Assembly: GCA_902786015.1 (NCBI GenBank)
Contig: CADAAU010000015.1
Coordinates: 1-64,000 of the forward strand
DNA: 64,000 bases
Source of the DNA: an uncultured Coriobacteriaceae bacterium
GTDB taxonomy: Bacteria; Actinomycetota; Coriobacteriia; Coriobacteriales; Atopobiaceae
Direction: 5' to 3'
In this document: piece by piece, positions 25,361-34,455 of the stretch
Position numbering within the stretch: the stretch's first letter is position 1
How the letters are laid out: every line of letters starts with the position of its first letter
Program-made: the position numbers and the translations under genes
The notes under the pieces: generated by a model
Databases searched by the model: none
Told to the model about the DNA's origin: nothing
What the model saw: only the letters and a program-made list of their open reading frames with translations

Positions 25361-26065
25361 TTATCTGTATTCCTTGCCCAGCACTGCGGCAACAGTCCTA
25401 AGCATCGTTGCCATTTCTGCGGGGAAGCTGAACTCCTTGATACTTTTGAGGTTCCATTTCATCTTTTGTGGAAGAATCTGCTCAACGTATGCACGATCAA
25501 CGTTCTCTGCCGCTTTGAGCAACTTGTCTTCGTCTTTGAAGCGAATTGAAGCTTCGCTGGTGATTCCCGCTGGCAATAATAGCGTAGCGTAATACTCGCA
25601 CTCGTACTTCTCGACATACTTAACTGCCTCGGGGCGCGTACCCACAAAAGACATATTGCCCACCAAGACATCAAAGAGCTGCGGAAACTCGTCTAGACGT
25701 AAGCGCCTTAGCTTAGAGCCCACCTTAGTGATTCTCGTGTCGTTGTCCACGGTTACAGCGCTACCAATCTTGTCTGCATTAGAGATCATGGTGCGAAACT
25801 TGTGAATCCTAAAGCGCTTACCGTAGGTGGTTACACGCTCTTGGCGATAGAGCACCGAGCCTGGACTATCCAGTTTAATACACGCGGCAATAGCAATCAT
25901 AGGAAGTCCGAGCAGCGCGATAAGCGCAACGCTCCCCGTCACGTCGAAGCAGCGCTTAGCAACAAGCTGGCCTCGCTTCTCCCACAATGCCTCCCAGTAA
26001 GGACGCACCTCGGGGACGCGCATGAATTCTGGCAGCTCCTCCCAACGCCGCAACATAACACTCAT
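25361..26065 (-). CDS. Small phosphoglycosyl transferase (initiating sugar transferase, PglC-like)
   Basis: A 234-residue monotopic phosphoglycosyltransferase. It has a single re-entrant hydrophobic segment (about 38-62) following KRCFDVTG, and the catalytic region includes YRQERVTTYGKRFRIHKFRT and the Asp-Glu dyad in LDEFPQLFDVLVGNMSFVGT. It loads a sugar-1-phosphate onto undecaprenyl phosphate to start the repeat unit. ATG 26065 overlaps the aminotransferase stop (ATGA). Placed right after a PglF-like dehydratase and a PglE-like aminotransferase, it likely uses a UDP-4-amino-4,6-dideoxy sugar. A second, larger initiator exists at 55160-56605. Confidence 0.88.
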   Translation of the reverse strand: MSVMLRRWEELPEFMRVPEVRPYWEALWEKRGQLVAKRCFDVTGSVALIALLGLPMIAIAACIKLDSPGSVLYRQERVTTYGKRFRIHKFRTMISNADKIGSAVTVDNDTRITKVGSKLRRLRLDEFPQLFDVLVGNMSFVGTRPEAVKYVEKYECEYYATLLLPAGITSEASIRFKDEDKLLKAAENVDRAYVEQILPQKMKWNLKSIKEFSFPAEMATMLRTVAAVLGKEYR

Positions 26066-27381
26066 TTGCCCTGTATTACGTCTTTTAGCGTACTGCATAC
26101 ATAGTCCACGTCTTCATCGGAAAGCAACGTGTGTAGTGGCAACGTGATGAGGTTGTGGTAGTAATCATAGGCATTGGGAAAGTCCTTGATATCCCATCCG
26201 AGGGATTTGTAAGCCGTCATCATAGGTAGAGGCTTGTAATGCACATTCGTTGTCACGCCACGCTCTGCGAGCTCGACAATAATAGCGTTACGCCTGGCTT
26301 CGTCTGCGCCCGGAATACGTGTGAGGTAGAGATGATTTGAGCTTCTTTGATGGTGCGTGCTGTGATTGAGATGGAATATACCCAGCTCGTCGCATGCCTT
26401 GTCGTACTTCTCGATGATCTGTCGCCGACGCCGCACCAGACTCTCGTACCTGTCAAGCTGACGCAGTCCAATCGCGGCCATAACGTCGGTCATGTTGCAC
26501 TTGTACCAAGGACCTACGATATCATACTCCCAGGCACCAACCTTGGTCTTTGCCAAGGCATCCTTGCTCTGGCCATGAAGGGAGAGCAGCTGGTACATAC
26601 TGTACAGCTCTGCGTTCTGTATTCCTGGTAATGGCCGCCATGCGCTCGCACCACCTTCAGCGGTAGTGAAGTTCTTGACCGCGTGGAATGAGAACGACGA
26701 GAAGTCCGCAATGGCACCGCTATACGTCTTTTGTCCATCAACGATTCTGCTAGCGCCCAAAGAATGAGCGCAGTCGGCTACTATGGCAATGCGACCCAAG
26801 GATTGTTGGACACGCGACGAAAGATTGCCCAGCGGCGTGCCATCAGACTCCAAGGGGGCATAGAGGTCCTTCTTTTGCTCCACGATGCGGTATAGACGCT
26901 CGTAGTCGCACACAATACCGCCAAGATCTACTGGCACGATAGCCTTTGTCTTTGGAGTAATTGCTTCCTCGACTGCCTCGTAGTCCAACTCAGGACAGTG
27001 GGACTCCAAATCACCATCTTGTTGGATGTCTACAAAAACTGGCGTGGCGCCACAATGGATGGCAGCGCTCACCGTGGCCGTGTATGTGTAAGCAGGTACG
27101 ATTACCTCATCGCCAGGGCCCACACCCAGAATCCGTAGGTTAAGTTCCTCTGCGGCAGTTGCGGAATTCAAACAAACGCAGCGATTACCGAACCTGTCAA
27201 TTGCATCCTCTGTTCCGCAATCAATATCTGTGCGGCCCGTTTGAATATAAGAGGCAAGTCTACGCTCAAGCAATTTGGTCCTAGGACCCGTAGTAATCCA
27301 TCCGGATCGCAAGGCATCTGCAACTTCGTTAATCTCCAACTCACTTATGTCTGGAGGGCTAAATGGTATGGGTTGTCTCAT
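26062..27381 (-). CDS. NDP-4-keto-sugar aminotransferase (DegT/DnrJ/EryC1, PglE-like)
   Basis: A 439-residue PLP aminotransferase beginning IPFSPPDISELEINEVADAL. Cofactor elements are NSATAAEELNLRIL, PAYTYTATVSAAIHCG, ADCAHSLGASR and the Schiff-base Lys in SFHAVKNFTTAEGG; the C-terminal HYKPLP is also typical. It would aminate C4 of the 4-keto-6-deoxy sugar made by the upstream dehydratase. It is longer than many relatives because of an insertion at about 165-195 (after VDLGGIVCDYERLY). No PglD-type acetyltransferase follows, so the sugar may stay as a free 4-amine or be acylated elsewhere. Confidence 0.85.
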   Translation of the reverse strand: MRQPIPFSPPDISELEINEVADALRSGWITTGPRTKLLERRLASYIQTGRTDIDCGTEDAIDRFGNRCVCLNSATAAEELNLRILGVGPGDEVIVPAYTYTATVSAAIHCGATPVFVDIQQDGDLESHCPELDYEAVEEAITPKTKAIVPVDLGGIVCDYERLYRIVEQKKDLYAPLESDGTPLGNLSSRVQQSLGRIAIVADCAHSLGASRIVDGQKTYSGAIADFSSFSFHAVKNFTTAEGGASAWRPLPGIQNAELYSMYQLLSLHGQSKDALAKTKVGAWEYDIVGPWYKCNMTDVMAAIGLRQLDRYESLVRRRRQIIEKYDKACDELGIFHLNHSTHHQRSSNHLYLTRIPGADEARRNAIIVELAERGVTTNVHYKPLPMMTAYKSLGWDIKDFPNAYDYYHNLITLPLHTLLSDEDVDYVCSTLKDVIQGK

Positions 27382-27439
27382 TGCAGTTAACTCCCAATGC
27401 AGCTTCGAGGTCTTTGATGTCAGTGCTTCTCCTCACGTT

Positions 27440-27482
27440 ATAATACCTCAAAGCCGGTACAGCCATCCAAGGCAATGGATGG
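27440..27482 (-). promoter_or_regulatory. Possible promoter and small hairpin before the aminotransferase
   Basis: In the 180-bp gap between the dehydratase stop and the aminotransferase start the minus strand has a -10-like TATTAT (27440-27445) and TTGGAT (27465-27470), separated by 19 bases. The latter overlaps a 7-bp hairpin (CCATCCA with TGGATGG). The spacing is not ideal. It may be an internal promoter. Confidence 0.25.
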
Positions 27483-27561
27483 GCGCATAAATGAACACAC
27501 GACGGTCTGCCTTGGGTCGGCCCACCTTGTAATCGCCTAAGTATTTCTTGGCTTTAGCACT

Positions 27562-29559
27562 CTAGAGCGACACGTCAATCAGAGACTCATAGGTATCGTC
27601 TTTGTTGCCCACTTCTTCGGGGTGATAGGTGTCCACCACTTTAGATACCAGCAGGCGAATGCTTTGGTCGTTGGAATAGGAAGCTGACGCAAGCGTAACC
27701 AAATCACGCAAAAACGCATCCTCATCAAACGCTATGGGTTGACCCACATGGATGAGTTCATTGTTGGTCTTGCGCAGGCCCTCCTCTGCCATAAGCTTCT
27801 CTTCATAAAGCTTTTCGCCTGGACGCAGGCCAGTATACTTTACCTCTATGTCCACGTCGGGCGTATAGCCCGAAAGACGAATCATATTGCGCGCAAGCGT
27901 GTCTATTTTTACGGGGCTGCCCATATCCAAAACGAATATTTCCCCACCGTGAGCATAGGTGCCAGCCAACAGCACCAGACTCACTGCCTCTTGAATGGTC
28001 ATAAAGTAGCGAATTATATCGGGATGGGTAACAGTAACGGGCCCCCCCTGTTCGATTTGCCTACGAAAGATTGGGATCACCGAGCCATTGGATCCGAGCA
28101 CGTTGCCAAAGCGTACGGCAACGAACTCGGTGCGGACATCGTCGGGAAGGCCCACCATGTCACCCGTTTTGCTCTTTGGATGAGCCGCAAGCTGCGGAAT
28201 GTCATCAGCTTTACCAGCTTTAATCTTGGCGTCGAACGTCTGAATCACCATTTCGCACATGCGTTTGGAGGCGCCCATTATATTGGTTGGGTTAACGGCC
28301 TTATCGGTACTGATGAGCACAAAGCGTTCGCATCCAAACATCATGGCAGCGTACGCCGTCTTGTACGTGCCAATGGTGTTATTCTTTATTGCTTCGCAGG
28401 GACTGTCTTCCATCAACGGCACATGTTTGTGTGCCGCCGCATGATACACGATTTGCGGACGATACGTTGCAAACATATCCAGCATTTTGCGACTATCGCG
28501 CACAGAGCCGATCAACGTTACTAGATTTAGATCGGGATACGCATCACGTAACTCCAGCTGTATGTCATAAGCGTTGTTCTCATACACATCAAAGATGATT
28601 AGCTGTTTGGGACTATGCGACGCAACTTGGCGGCACAGCTCCGAGCCTATGCTTCCGCCGCCACCAGTAACCAGCACCACCTTGTCGTTGATAAAACCGA
28701 AGACCTCTTGTAAATTCGCGCGAATGGGTTCGCGCCCGAGTAGATCTTCCACCTCCACCCTGCGCATGTTGCTCACCGAGAGCTGACCGTTAACGAGCTG
28801 ATACATACCTGGAAGCTGCATCAGCTCACAGCCCGTTTCGGAACAAATTGAAAGTATGTCACGTTTTTGCTGAACGCTTGCGCTGGGAATGGCGAGGTAT
28901 ATTTTTTGCACCTCGTATTGCTCAACAGCCTGCAGAATATAATCGCGTCCGCCAACAATGGGCACGCCATCCATGTAGCGTCTCCACTTGTTGTCATCGT
29001 CATCAACGATACACACCACGCTCTCGTGTACTTTGTCGGAGCGCATTATATCGCGTAATATCAGCCGAGCCGCATCACCCGCACCCACGAGCATAACTCG
29101 CGTATCGGGCCCCGAAGACTCATGACGAGCCAAGAGGATGCGCAAAAACCGCGGGGTAAAGCGTACAATCACGAGTAGCACAAATTGGATAACGGCACCA
29201 AAAGCGTAGTACGAAAGCGGCATTCGTGCGCAGAGAAGCGTGATGAACACCGTGTGCAAGACCGATGACGCTACCGACCCTACGAACGTACGCACAAAAT
29301 CAGTGAAACTCGCCTGCGACCAAATAATGCTGTACATACGCAGTGCCCAAAACAGCATGACGGACACGAGTGCACACGGCAAGATGAATTGTGAATACGG
29401 TTCTAGGTACTCTAATGGTATTGCACTAAATACTCCATCAAAGCGAAAGAGAAGCGCCAAAAAGTAGGCGATACAAATGGCAGCAAAGTCATAGAGCGCC
29501 ATGCACAATGCGATGACCTTCCATCGCTCAAAACGTGCACCGCGATGCCAGTGCTCCAA
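27562..29559 (-). CDS. Membrane-bound NDP-sugar 4,6-dehydratase (PglF/CapD/WbpM family)
   Basis: A 665-residue protein with four N-terminal transmembrane helices (about 12-130), a nucleotide-binding-like middle (VMLVGAGDAARLILRDI), and a C-terminal SDR catalytic domain (about 285-600) with TGGGGSIGSELCRQ. The active site STDKAVNPTNIMGASKR has Met replacing the usual Tyr, as in this family. It converts UDP-GlcNAc to UDP-4-keto-6-deoxy-GlcNAc. A TTG start at 29559 is used because it follows GGGAGGTGGAGAG and precedes the first membrane helix; the next ATG lies inside the helix. Confidence 0.9.
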   Translation of the reverse strand: MEHWHRGARFERWKVIALCMALYDFAAICIAYFLALLFRFDGVFSAIPLEYLEPYSQFILPCALVSVMLFWALRMYSIIWSQASFTDFVRTFVGSVASSVLHTVFITLLCARMPLSYYAFGAVIQFVLLVIVRFTPRFLRILLARHESSGPDTRVMLVGAGDAARLILRDIMRSDKVHESVVCIVDDDDNKWRRYMDGVPIVGGRDYILQAVEQYEVQKIYLAIPSASVQQKRDILSICSETGCELMQLPGMYQLVNGQLSVSNMRRVEVEDLLGREPIRANLQEVFGFINDKVVLVTGGGGSIGSELCRQVASHSPKQLIIFDVYENNAYDIQLELRDAYPDLNLVTLIGSVRDSRKMLDMFATYRPQIVYHAAAHKHVPLMEDSPCEAIKNNTIGTYKTAYAAMMFGCERFVLISTDKAVNPTNIMGASKRMCEMVIQTFDAKIKAGKADDIPQLAAHPKSKTGDMVGLPDDVRTEFVAVRFGNVLGSNGSVIPIFRRQIEQGGPVTVTHPDIIRYFMTIQEAVSLVLLAGTYAHGGEIFVLDMGSPVKIDTLARNMIRLSGYTPDVDIEVKYTGLRPGEKLYEEKLMAEEGLRKTNNELIHVGQPIAFDEDAFLRDLVTLASASYSNDQSIRLLVSKVVDTYHPEEVGNKDDTYESLIDVSL

Positions 29560-29597
29560 AACTCTCCACCTCCCTGGCTAGTTCTACCACCCCGTAA

Positions 29598-29614
29598 GTA
29601 AACCAACAGTTTAC
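29598..29614. promoter_or_regulatory. Operator-like dyad upstream of the dehydratase gene
   Basis: GTAAAC, five bases, GTTTAC lies about 40 bp before the TTG start in a 125-bp intergenic gap. The symmetry and position suit a repressor site, but no matching regulator is encoded in the window. Confidence 0.25.
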
Positions 29615-29684
29615 ACCATGCTATAAGCTGTCACTTCATAATGCTTTGCGCCTCGAAAGGCCACCATAGTGTCTGTGCCAGCAT

Positions 29685-31241
29685 TTAATATGCGCGGGTA
29701 TAGACGCAGCCAAGACACGTTATGTCATATTCGGCACACAGCTGAACTAGATTCCATACGGTGGATGCTTTTGCGCTCGCATCCACACACATAATAGCGT
29801 TATGTACAGGCAGCAGCTCGCGCTCGTCGAAGTCATTGTCGATAGTCAGTATGTCAGCACTTATGTCGTGGGCACGGAATGAAGATGCGAGCACTTCGAC
29901 CGCGTTTTGATCACCGCAGACGCGTAGGATATGAATATCGTTTGTACCGGCATGCGCACATACGGAACTTGCAGTAGCAATCGTACGCTTTACCTGTTCC
30001 TCTTCGTTTCCATACTTGCCGAAGCGCATTTTACCCACAATTCGACTATGGAACAGGCGGTCGAGACCCTTAGGTGCTCTGGATTGGTACACCTCTCCCA
30101 GCAAGCGGGTAGAAGTATAGTCAGCTAGTGCCCCTGCTGATTCCACCCGTCCACGCACGAAGAGCAGCAGCACGTAACAAACGGCATAAGCCACCACGCC
30201 AAACACAAAGCCCACAAGTACGAATTTAAAGCTGAACTTCGGTGATTCGACCTCTTGGCCTTGTGCATCAGCAAGTTGCTTATCGGCCGTTTGCTCACCG
30301 TCGCCTTGCTCCACCTTTGCAAGTGCGTTTGCACTATCCGACGTCACGCTAAGCTCATCCGTCTTTGAAGCCTTTTGCGCCTCCAAAATGGACACGATTC
30401 TATTGTATGCGTCTTTTTGTTCGTCGTTTAGTGCGGCGACAGCGGTCTTGATTTGTGTATGATAATAATTGATGTCGCTGACAAGCGATGTACGGCGGTT
30501 AATAGCGTCGCTATTATATGTTTTGACATCATTTTGGGAAAAACGATTAATTGCGTGACCGCCAGCTCCTTCCGGCAATTCGGCTTGTACCTGCTTGACG
30601 TATTCATCGACCGCATCAGCCACCACGGCGGCATCTGCGTCTTCGGGCAGAACAATACTTACAGAAAGAATCGCCGATCTAGTTTCGGAATCTGGAATTG
30701 AACTGTTCGAAATGCTCACCAGCTCGTATATATAATCCGAGTCTGCGTCAAGATTAAGAACCTTTCCGAGGGAGTCCATCCGTGAGTCTTTCTTCAGCAA
30801 AACGCTGTATGCGTCGCAAAGCGACGCAAGATCGACTCCTTCATTGCAATCAAGACGATAGCCTAGATACAGAGTCCGCTGATTGGTGGGATCCAGGTTG
30901 AGCAAGACAGATGAGTCAAGATATTCTGTTTGCATATCCGCTAGTTGTTGCTGCTGCAATATTGTCTTTATCGCTGATGCGTCTTCTTCTTTGAGTTCGG
31001 CAAGCACTTGCTCAATGGATTCATCCTTTACGACTTCTACTTGCTGGCTTTGCCCCTGTTCCGAAGCGAGCTTCTGCTTATGCGAAATGGAGTCTTTTGC
31101 GAACTTGATACTGGGTACCAACACTGCAGCTAACACCGCACAGAGCAGCATCGCTTTCCATTGGTCGAGTAAGCCCCAGAGGACATCAGACAAGCCAATT
31201 CTTGCCTCTGGCTGTTCTTTCTCATTCCTAGGTTTGGCCAT
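29685..31241 (-). CDS. Wzz-like chain-length regulator / polysaccharide co-polymerase
   Basis: A 518-residue protein with the co-polymerase topology: a short cytoplasmic N-terminus, a transmembrane helix at about 33-52, a large external domain with coiled-coil-prone stretches, a second helix at about 330-350 (KFVLVGFVFGVVAYAVCYVL), and a cytoplasmic tail of about 150 residues. The tail resembles a degenerate BY-kinase-like domain (LRVCGDQNAVEVLASSF) but lacks a Walker A motif and a Tyr-rich cluster. It likely sets chain length for the Wzy-dependent glycan. ATG 31241 follows GGAGGATTTGCTC. It opens the glycan operon from the right; an upstream gap of 225 bp likely holds its promoter. Confidence 0.75.
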   Translation of the reverse strand: MAKPRNEKEQPEARIGLSDVLWGLLDQWKAMLLCAVLAAVLVPSIKFAKDSISHKQKLASEQGQSQQVEVVKDESIEQVLAELKEEDASAIKTILQQQQLADMQTEYLDSSVLLNLDPTNQRTLYLGYRLDCNEGVDLASLCDAYSVLLKKDSRMDSLGKVLNLDADSDYIYELVSISNSSIPDSETRSAILSVSIVLPEDADAAVVADAVDEYVKQVQAELPEGAGGHAINRFSQNDVKTYNSDAINRRTSLVSDINYYHTQIKTAVAALNDEQKDAYNRIVSILEAQKASKTDELSVTSDSANALAKVEQGDGEQTADKQLADAQGQEVESPKFSFKFVLVGFVFGVVAYAVCYVLLLFVRGRVESAGALADYTSTRLLGEVYQSRAPKGLDRLFHSRIVGKMRFGKYGNEEEQVKRTIATASSVCAHAGTNDIHILRVCGDQNAVEVLASSFRAHDISADILTIDNDFDERELLPVHNAIMCVDASAKASTVWNLVQLCAEYDITCLGCVYTRAY

Positions 31242-31466
31242 GAGCAAATCCTCCATATAGTTCACGAGATAAAAGCCGTGGACAGGATACTATAGCGTCT
31301 TACACGTAAATGATTCTTATGACAATTAAACCGATTTGTCGTATTTGTAGCTACCCTCTAAGTCCTGCACTCATCCTAACACTTGTTATCCTAAAGCGCG
31401 CGGTCAAATGTGTCGGACAAACAAACCAAGGGTTGCGGTCGCGTGCGCAAGTACGGTCTCACTGCA

Positions 31467-34346
31467 TTAATCGATGTCGACAGATTCGTTTTTTGCATTG
31501 AAATAGGTTGTATGAACTAGAGTTCCGTCGGCGTCGTAGTCATACTCCACCGATGAATAGCCCCCGAGGTCCGCTGGTCCACCATCTTTGTCGTAGTAGT
31601 CCAATCGCGAGTACCTGTCTTCCTCGTCGTAAGCACACTCGACAGCGTGATAGCCTTCCGGCCTCACCAGCGGCTCGCCATCTGTGCCGTAGTAGTCCAA
31701 GCGCGAGTACCTGTCTTTCTCGTCGTAAGCATACTCGACAGCGTGATAGCCCTCTGCCCTTATCACCGGCTCGCCATTTATGCCAAAAAACTCCTCACGA
31801 GAGACCCTTCCCTTCTCGTCATACGCATACTCGACAACATAGAAGCCCTCTGGTCTCTCAACCTGCTCGCCAGCCACGTCGAAGTATTCCTGCCGCGTGA
31901 CCTGTCTTGCAGCGTTGTACTCCCTCCGCACCATTGCATATCCATCGGTATTCATCACATGCTGTCCGCTTGTGTCAAAACACGTATCGCTCACTCTGTT
32001 TCCATACAAATATGAATACTCTATGGCGAAATAGCCTTTTGGCCCCTCAACCTTCTCGCCTGTCGATGAGTATCTTTCCTCTCTCACGATTAATCTATCT
32101 GAATTCACGTATTGATATACTACGTCCTCATCTTCATCGGCGCAAACTAACGCGAGCATTTCGACACCTATAGAATCGATTCTTACTCCAGGCACATTAG
32201 CTTTCAGACGCACCTCAAAGGCATCACATTGTTTTTTGACGTCGAACGTTATCGTGACGGCAGTTTGATCTGCATAAACATCCTGGCTAAGCTTTGATGA
32301 GTCTAGAATACTCCCAACCAGGTCCATCGTCCCAATCTTTCCTGCCGCATCCCCTTCGTATGTGTAATGAACAGTCACGGTATACCTTCCGGGCTTCAGC
32401 GAAGCTCCAGGACCGCGCAATACATAGTCCGGTTTCTCGCCAGACACAAACACCATATTGTCGCCCTCATAATAGTTGCTTGCAAAACCCACCTCGGGCT
32501 GGAGCATGGTCGTTCCCGGCAAATACCAGTTGTTGAAGCTTTGCATGTGGGGAATCTTCGAACGATCGCTCAGGCGATAGATGCCAAATGACCCATCCTC
32601 AAGTACCTTTTCGCACCCGGATTCGTCAATCGACATTTCCGTGGTCAGAACAACGTAGTCTACCGATTCAATCTTTCGCGGCCCAATTATGGAGATGCCC
32701 GTGTCGTCCATCCCAACCTCCGCCAAGTCAATGCCTTGGTCAGTCTGGATGCCTTCCAACCTCTTGCCCGATGCAAAGATCGTGTTCGGATATACCAAAA
32801 AGGTGTCCGCAACCTTAGCGTTATAGTGCACTTCGACATCGTTGTAATCCACCTTGTTTGGAAGCGTTACAACGAGGAACGTGTCTCCTGGATTTTCGCG
32901 AATAAACTCCTCGGTTTGCTCTATGCCCGAGTAATCGTACTCGTATGTTATTTGAATGAGGCCGTGCATGGCGTAGTGGTCATACGCCACAACAGCAATC
33001 ATCACCCCAAAGAAGCATAGGCAGAATACTTTTTTGTGACCCACACGCAAAAGCAGCAGGCCACCCCCCACAAACAGCACAACCAATCCAACCCAAAGCT
33101 TCCTGTGGAGCATCCAATCTCGAGCCCAATACAAGAGGGACGTGTCCATCGCGCTACCGATTATCGCACCTTGGAATGCAATGCAGAAAGCAAATGTTGC
33201 GACAATACACAGTACCGTCGGCATAAGTGATAGTCGTATTTTGTGGGAAAGAGCATACAAAAATGGAATGACGTAGAGAATCCAGAGATATGCGACATAG
33301 CGCTGATGAAGACGAAAATCAGCCATTTGGGCAATCTCTGTAGTACGAAGCGACGTATACGTCACACCAACATTTGCAATAAATGCCAGCACCAGCGTCA
33401 GTACAAGCAACCGCCTTGCTGGCACGTTAAGCTTACGGAGCGAAATCAAAGGCAGGATAATTGGGAAGATTCCAACGGCCAAAATCTCCGTAGCCCAAGT
33501 ATAGATGTAGCACCATGCATACTTTGATGGCTCTGCCGTTAATAAAGCGACGACCCTTGAGATTATGCTGGTAATCTGGTCACTAGTGCTCTGATACTGG
33601 TTGAGCAAAACAAGCGCCACAGCAAACAGCACGCCTATGAGGATGCCCCACATCAGCCGCTTCGTTTTTTTGCCACCGCCCCTCCTGCCTCGCACAAATT
33701 GCAGGACCCTGAAGACCGCAAAATAGACCCCGAGTGCAATGACAATCGGTATACCAGCGCCTTTTATGTTTACGAGAGCCGCTGCGAATACAAACAGCAG
33801 GACGATGTTCACGATTCGGCTTTTGCGGGGCACGTTTTCTTCGTCCACGAGCCGATAGAAGAACCAGATAGTCCACAGCGAAACCGGAAGCCAGAGATTC
33901 TCGGTCATAAACGTTGCAGTGAACTCCATGTCGGGAAGCACAAGATATATGAGACCCGCCACAAGCGCAAGCTTGTCCTCTTTTAGCACGCGCTTTCCCA
34001 AGAGATACGTTGGAAAAACGCCGCTCCCTATCATGAGCGCGTTCAGCATTGCGATAAGCCTAAACTGCAGCAATCGACTAGAGACGAGCAGCCCCGGCGC
34101 AATCAGCAAACTATACAAATATCGTGTATGACTCGTGTACGGATCGCCATAAATGGCCGGAAATCCCATCCCCTTTGCCAGACTTTGGGCTATGCCGTAG
34201 TAAATCCACTCATCCTCGTAGGTTTCCAGATGCTTGCAATACCCGTTGACCACCATCTGGATGAGAACAAACAGAGCATACATGATGATGAGGCACCGTA
34301 ATGTGCCAATTTTGGATAGACGCCTAGACAATGCGTGGCCCGTCAT
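31467..34346 (-). CDS. GT-C membrane glycosyltransferase with C-terminal 32-residue repeats
   Basis: A 959-residue protein. Residues 15-480 hold about 12 membrane helices, with an acidic first loop YEDEWIYYGIAQSLAKG like GT39/GT83-type enzymes that use polyprenyl-phosphate sugars. Residues about 485-735 are extracytoplasmic and end in a beta-sandwich-like region (GASLKPGRYTVTVHYTYEG) that may bind carbohydrate. From about 740 to the end there are seven tandem 32-residue units, for example GYHAVEYAYDEKDRYSRLDY followed by YGTDGEPLVRPE. The repeats look like short YD-type beta-hairpin units, as in extracellular Gram-positive proteins. Function of the tail is unknown; attachment to wall glycans is possible. 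Likely single-gene unit upstream of the wzz-like gene. Confidence 0.75.
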   Translation of the reverse strand: MTGHALSRRLSKIGTLRCLIIMYALFVLIQMVVNGYCKHLETYEDEWIYYGIAQSLAKGMGFPAIYGDPYTSHTRYLYSLLIAPGLLVSSRLLQFRLIAMLNALMIGSGVFPTYLLGKRVLKEDKLALVAGLIYLVLPDMEFTATFMTENLWLPVSLWTIWFFYRLVDEENVPRKSRIVNIVLLFVFAAALVNIKGAGIPIVIALGVYFAVFRVLQFVRGRRGGGKKTKRLMWGILIGVLFAVALVLLNQYQSTSDQITSIISRVVALLTAEPSKYAWCYIYTWATEILAVGIFPIILPLISLRKLNVPARRLLVLTLVLAFIANVGVTYTSLRTTEIAQMADFRLHQRYVAYLWILYVIPFLYALSHKIRLSLMPTVLCIVATFAFCIAFQGAIIGSAMDTSLLYWARDWMLHRKLWVGLVVLFVGGGLLLLRVGHKKVFCLCFFGVMIAVVAYDHYAMHGLIQITYEYDYSGIEQTEEFIRENPGDTFLVVTLPNKVDYNDVEVHYNAKVADTFLVYPNTIFASGKRLEGIQTDQGIDLAEVGMDDTGISIIGPRKIESVDYVVLTTEMSIDESGCEKVLEDGSFGIYRLSDRSKIPHMQSFNNWYLPGTTMLQPEVGFASNYYEGDNMVFVSGEKPDYVLRGPGASLKPGRYTVTVHYTYEGDAAGKIGTMDLVGSILDSSKLSQDVYADQTAVTITFDVKKQCDAFEVRLKANVPGVRIDSIGVEMLALVCADEDEDVVYQYVNSDRLIVREERYSSTGEKVEGPKGYFAIEYSYLYGNRVSDTCFDTSGQHVMNTDGYAMVRREYNAARQVTRQEYFDVAGEQVERPEGFYVVEYAYDEKGRVSREEFFGINGEPVIRAEGYHAVEYAYDEKDRYSRLDYYGTDGEPLVRPEGYHAVECAYDEEDRYSRLDYYDKDGGPADLGGYSSVEYDYDADGTLVHTTYFNAKNESVDID
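31470..32120 (-). repeat. Tandem 96-bp coding repeats (32-residue protein units)
   Basis: About seven in-frame copies at the 3' end of the GT-C gene. Two neighbouring units are nearly identical at DNA level (around 31590-31655 and 31686-31751, offset 96), showing recent unit duplication, while the outer units are diverged. Copy number could vary between strains. Confidence 0.75.
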
Positions 34347-34388
34347 GCCTTCAAACCTTCCACACCCAAGAGCTCATGTCACCATGCT

Positions 34389-34447
34389 GTATAGCGTTAG
34401 CCCCCTCGACCGCGAGCCTGCGGCGAGGAGGCTACCCAACACTATAC
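34389..34447 (-). promoter_or_regulatory. Long imperfect hairpin between two glycosyltransferase genes
   Basis: On the minus strand GTATAGTGTT then TAGCCTCCTCG pair with CGAGGGGGCTA then ACGCTATAC, giving about 20 paired bases with two G-U wobbles around a 15-base loop. It lies between the stop of the GT2-GT4 gene (34456) and the start of the GT-C gene (34346). No T-run follows, so it could be a weak terminator, a processing site or an attenuator. Confidence 0.45.
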
Positions 34448-34455
34448 GTCGAACA

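Noticed and set aside
31241..31466. Clear sigma-70 promoter for the wzz-like gene
   Set aside because: A TATAGT -10-like box is present on the minus strand, but no -35 at suitable spacing, so no promoter was called.
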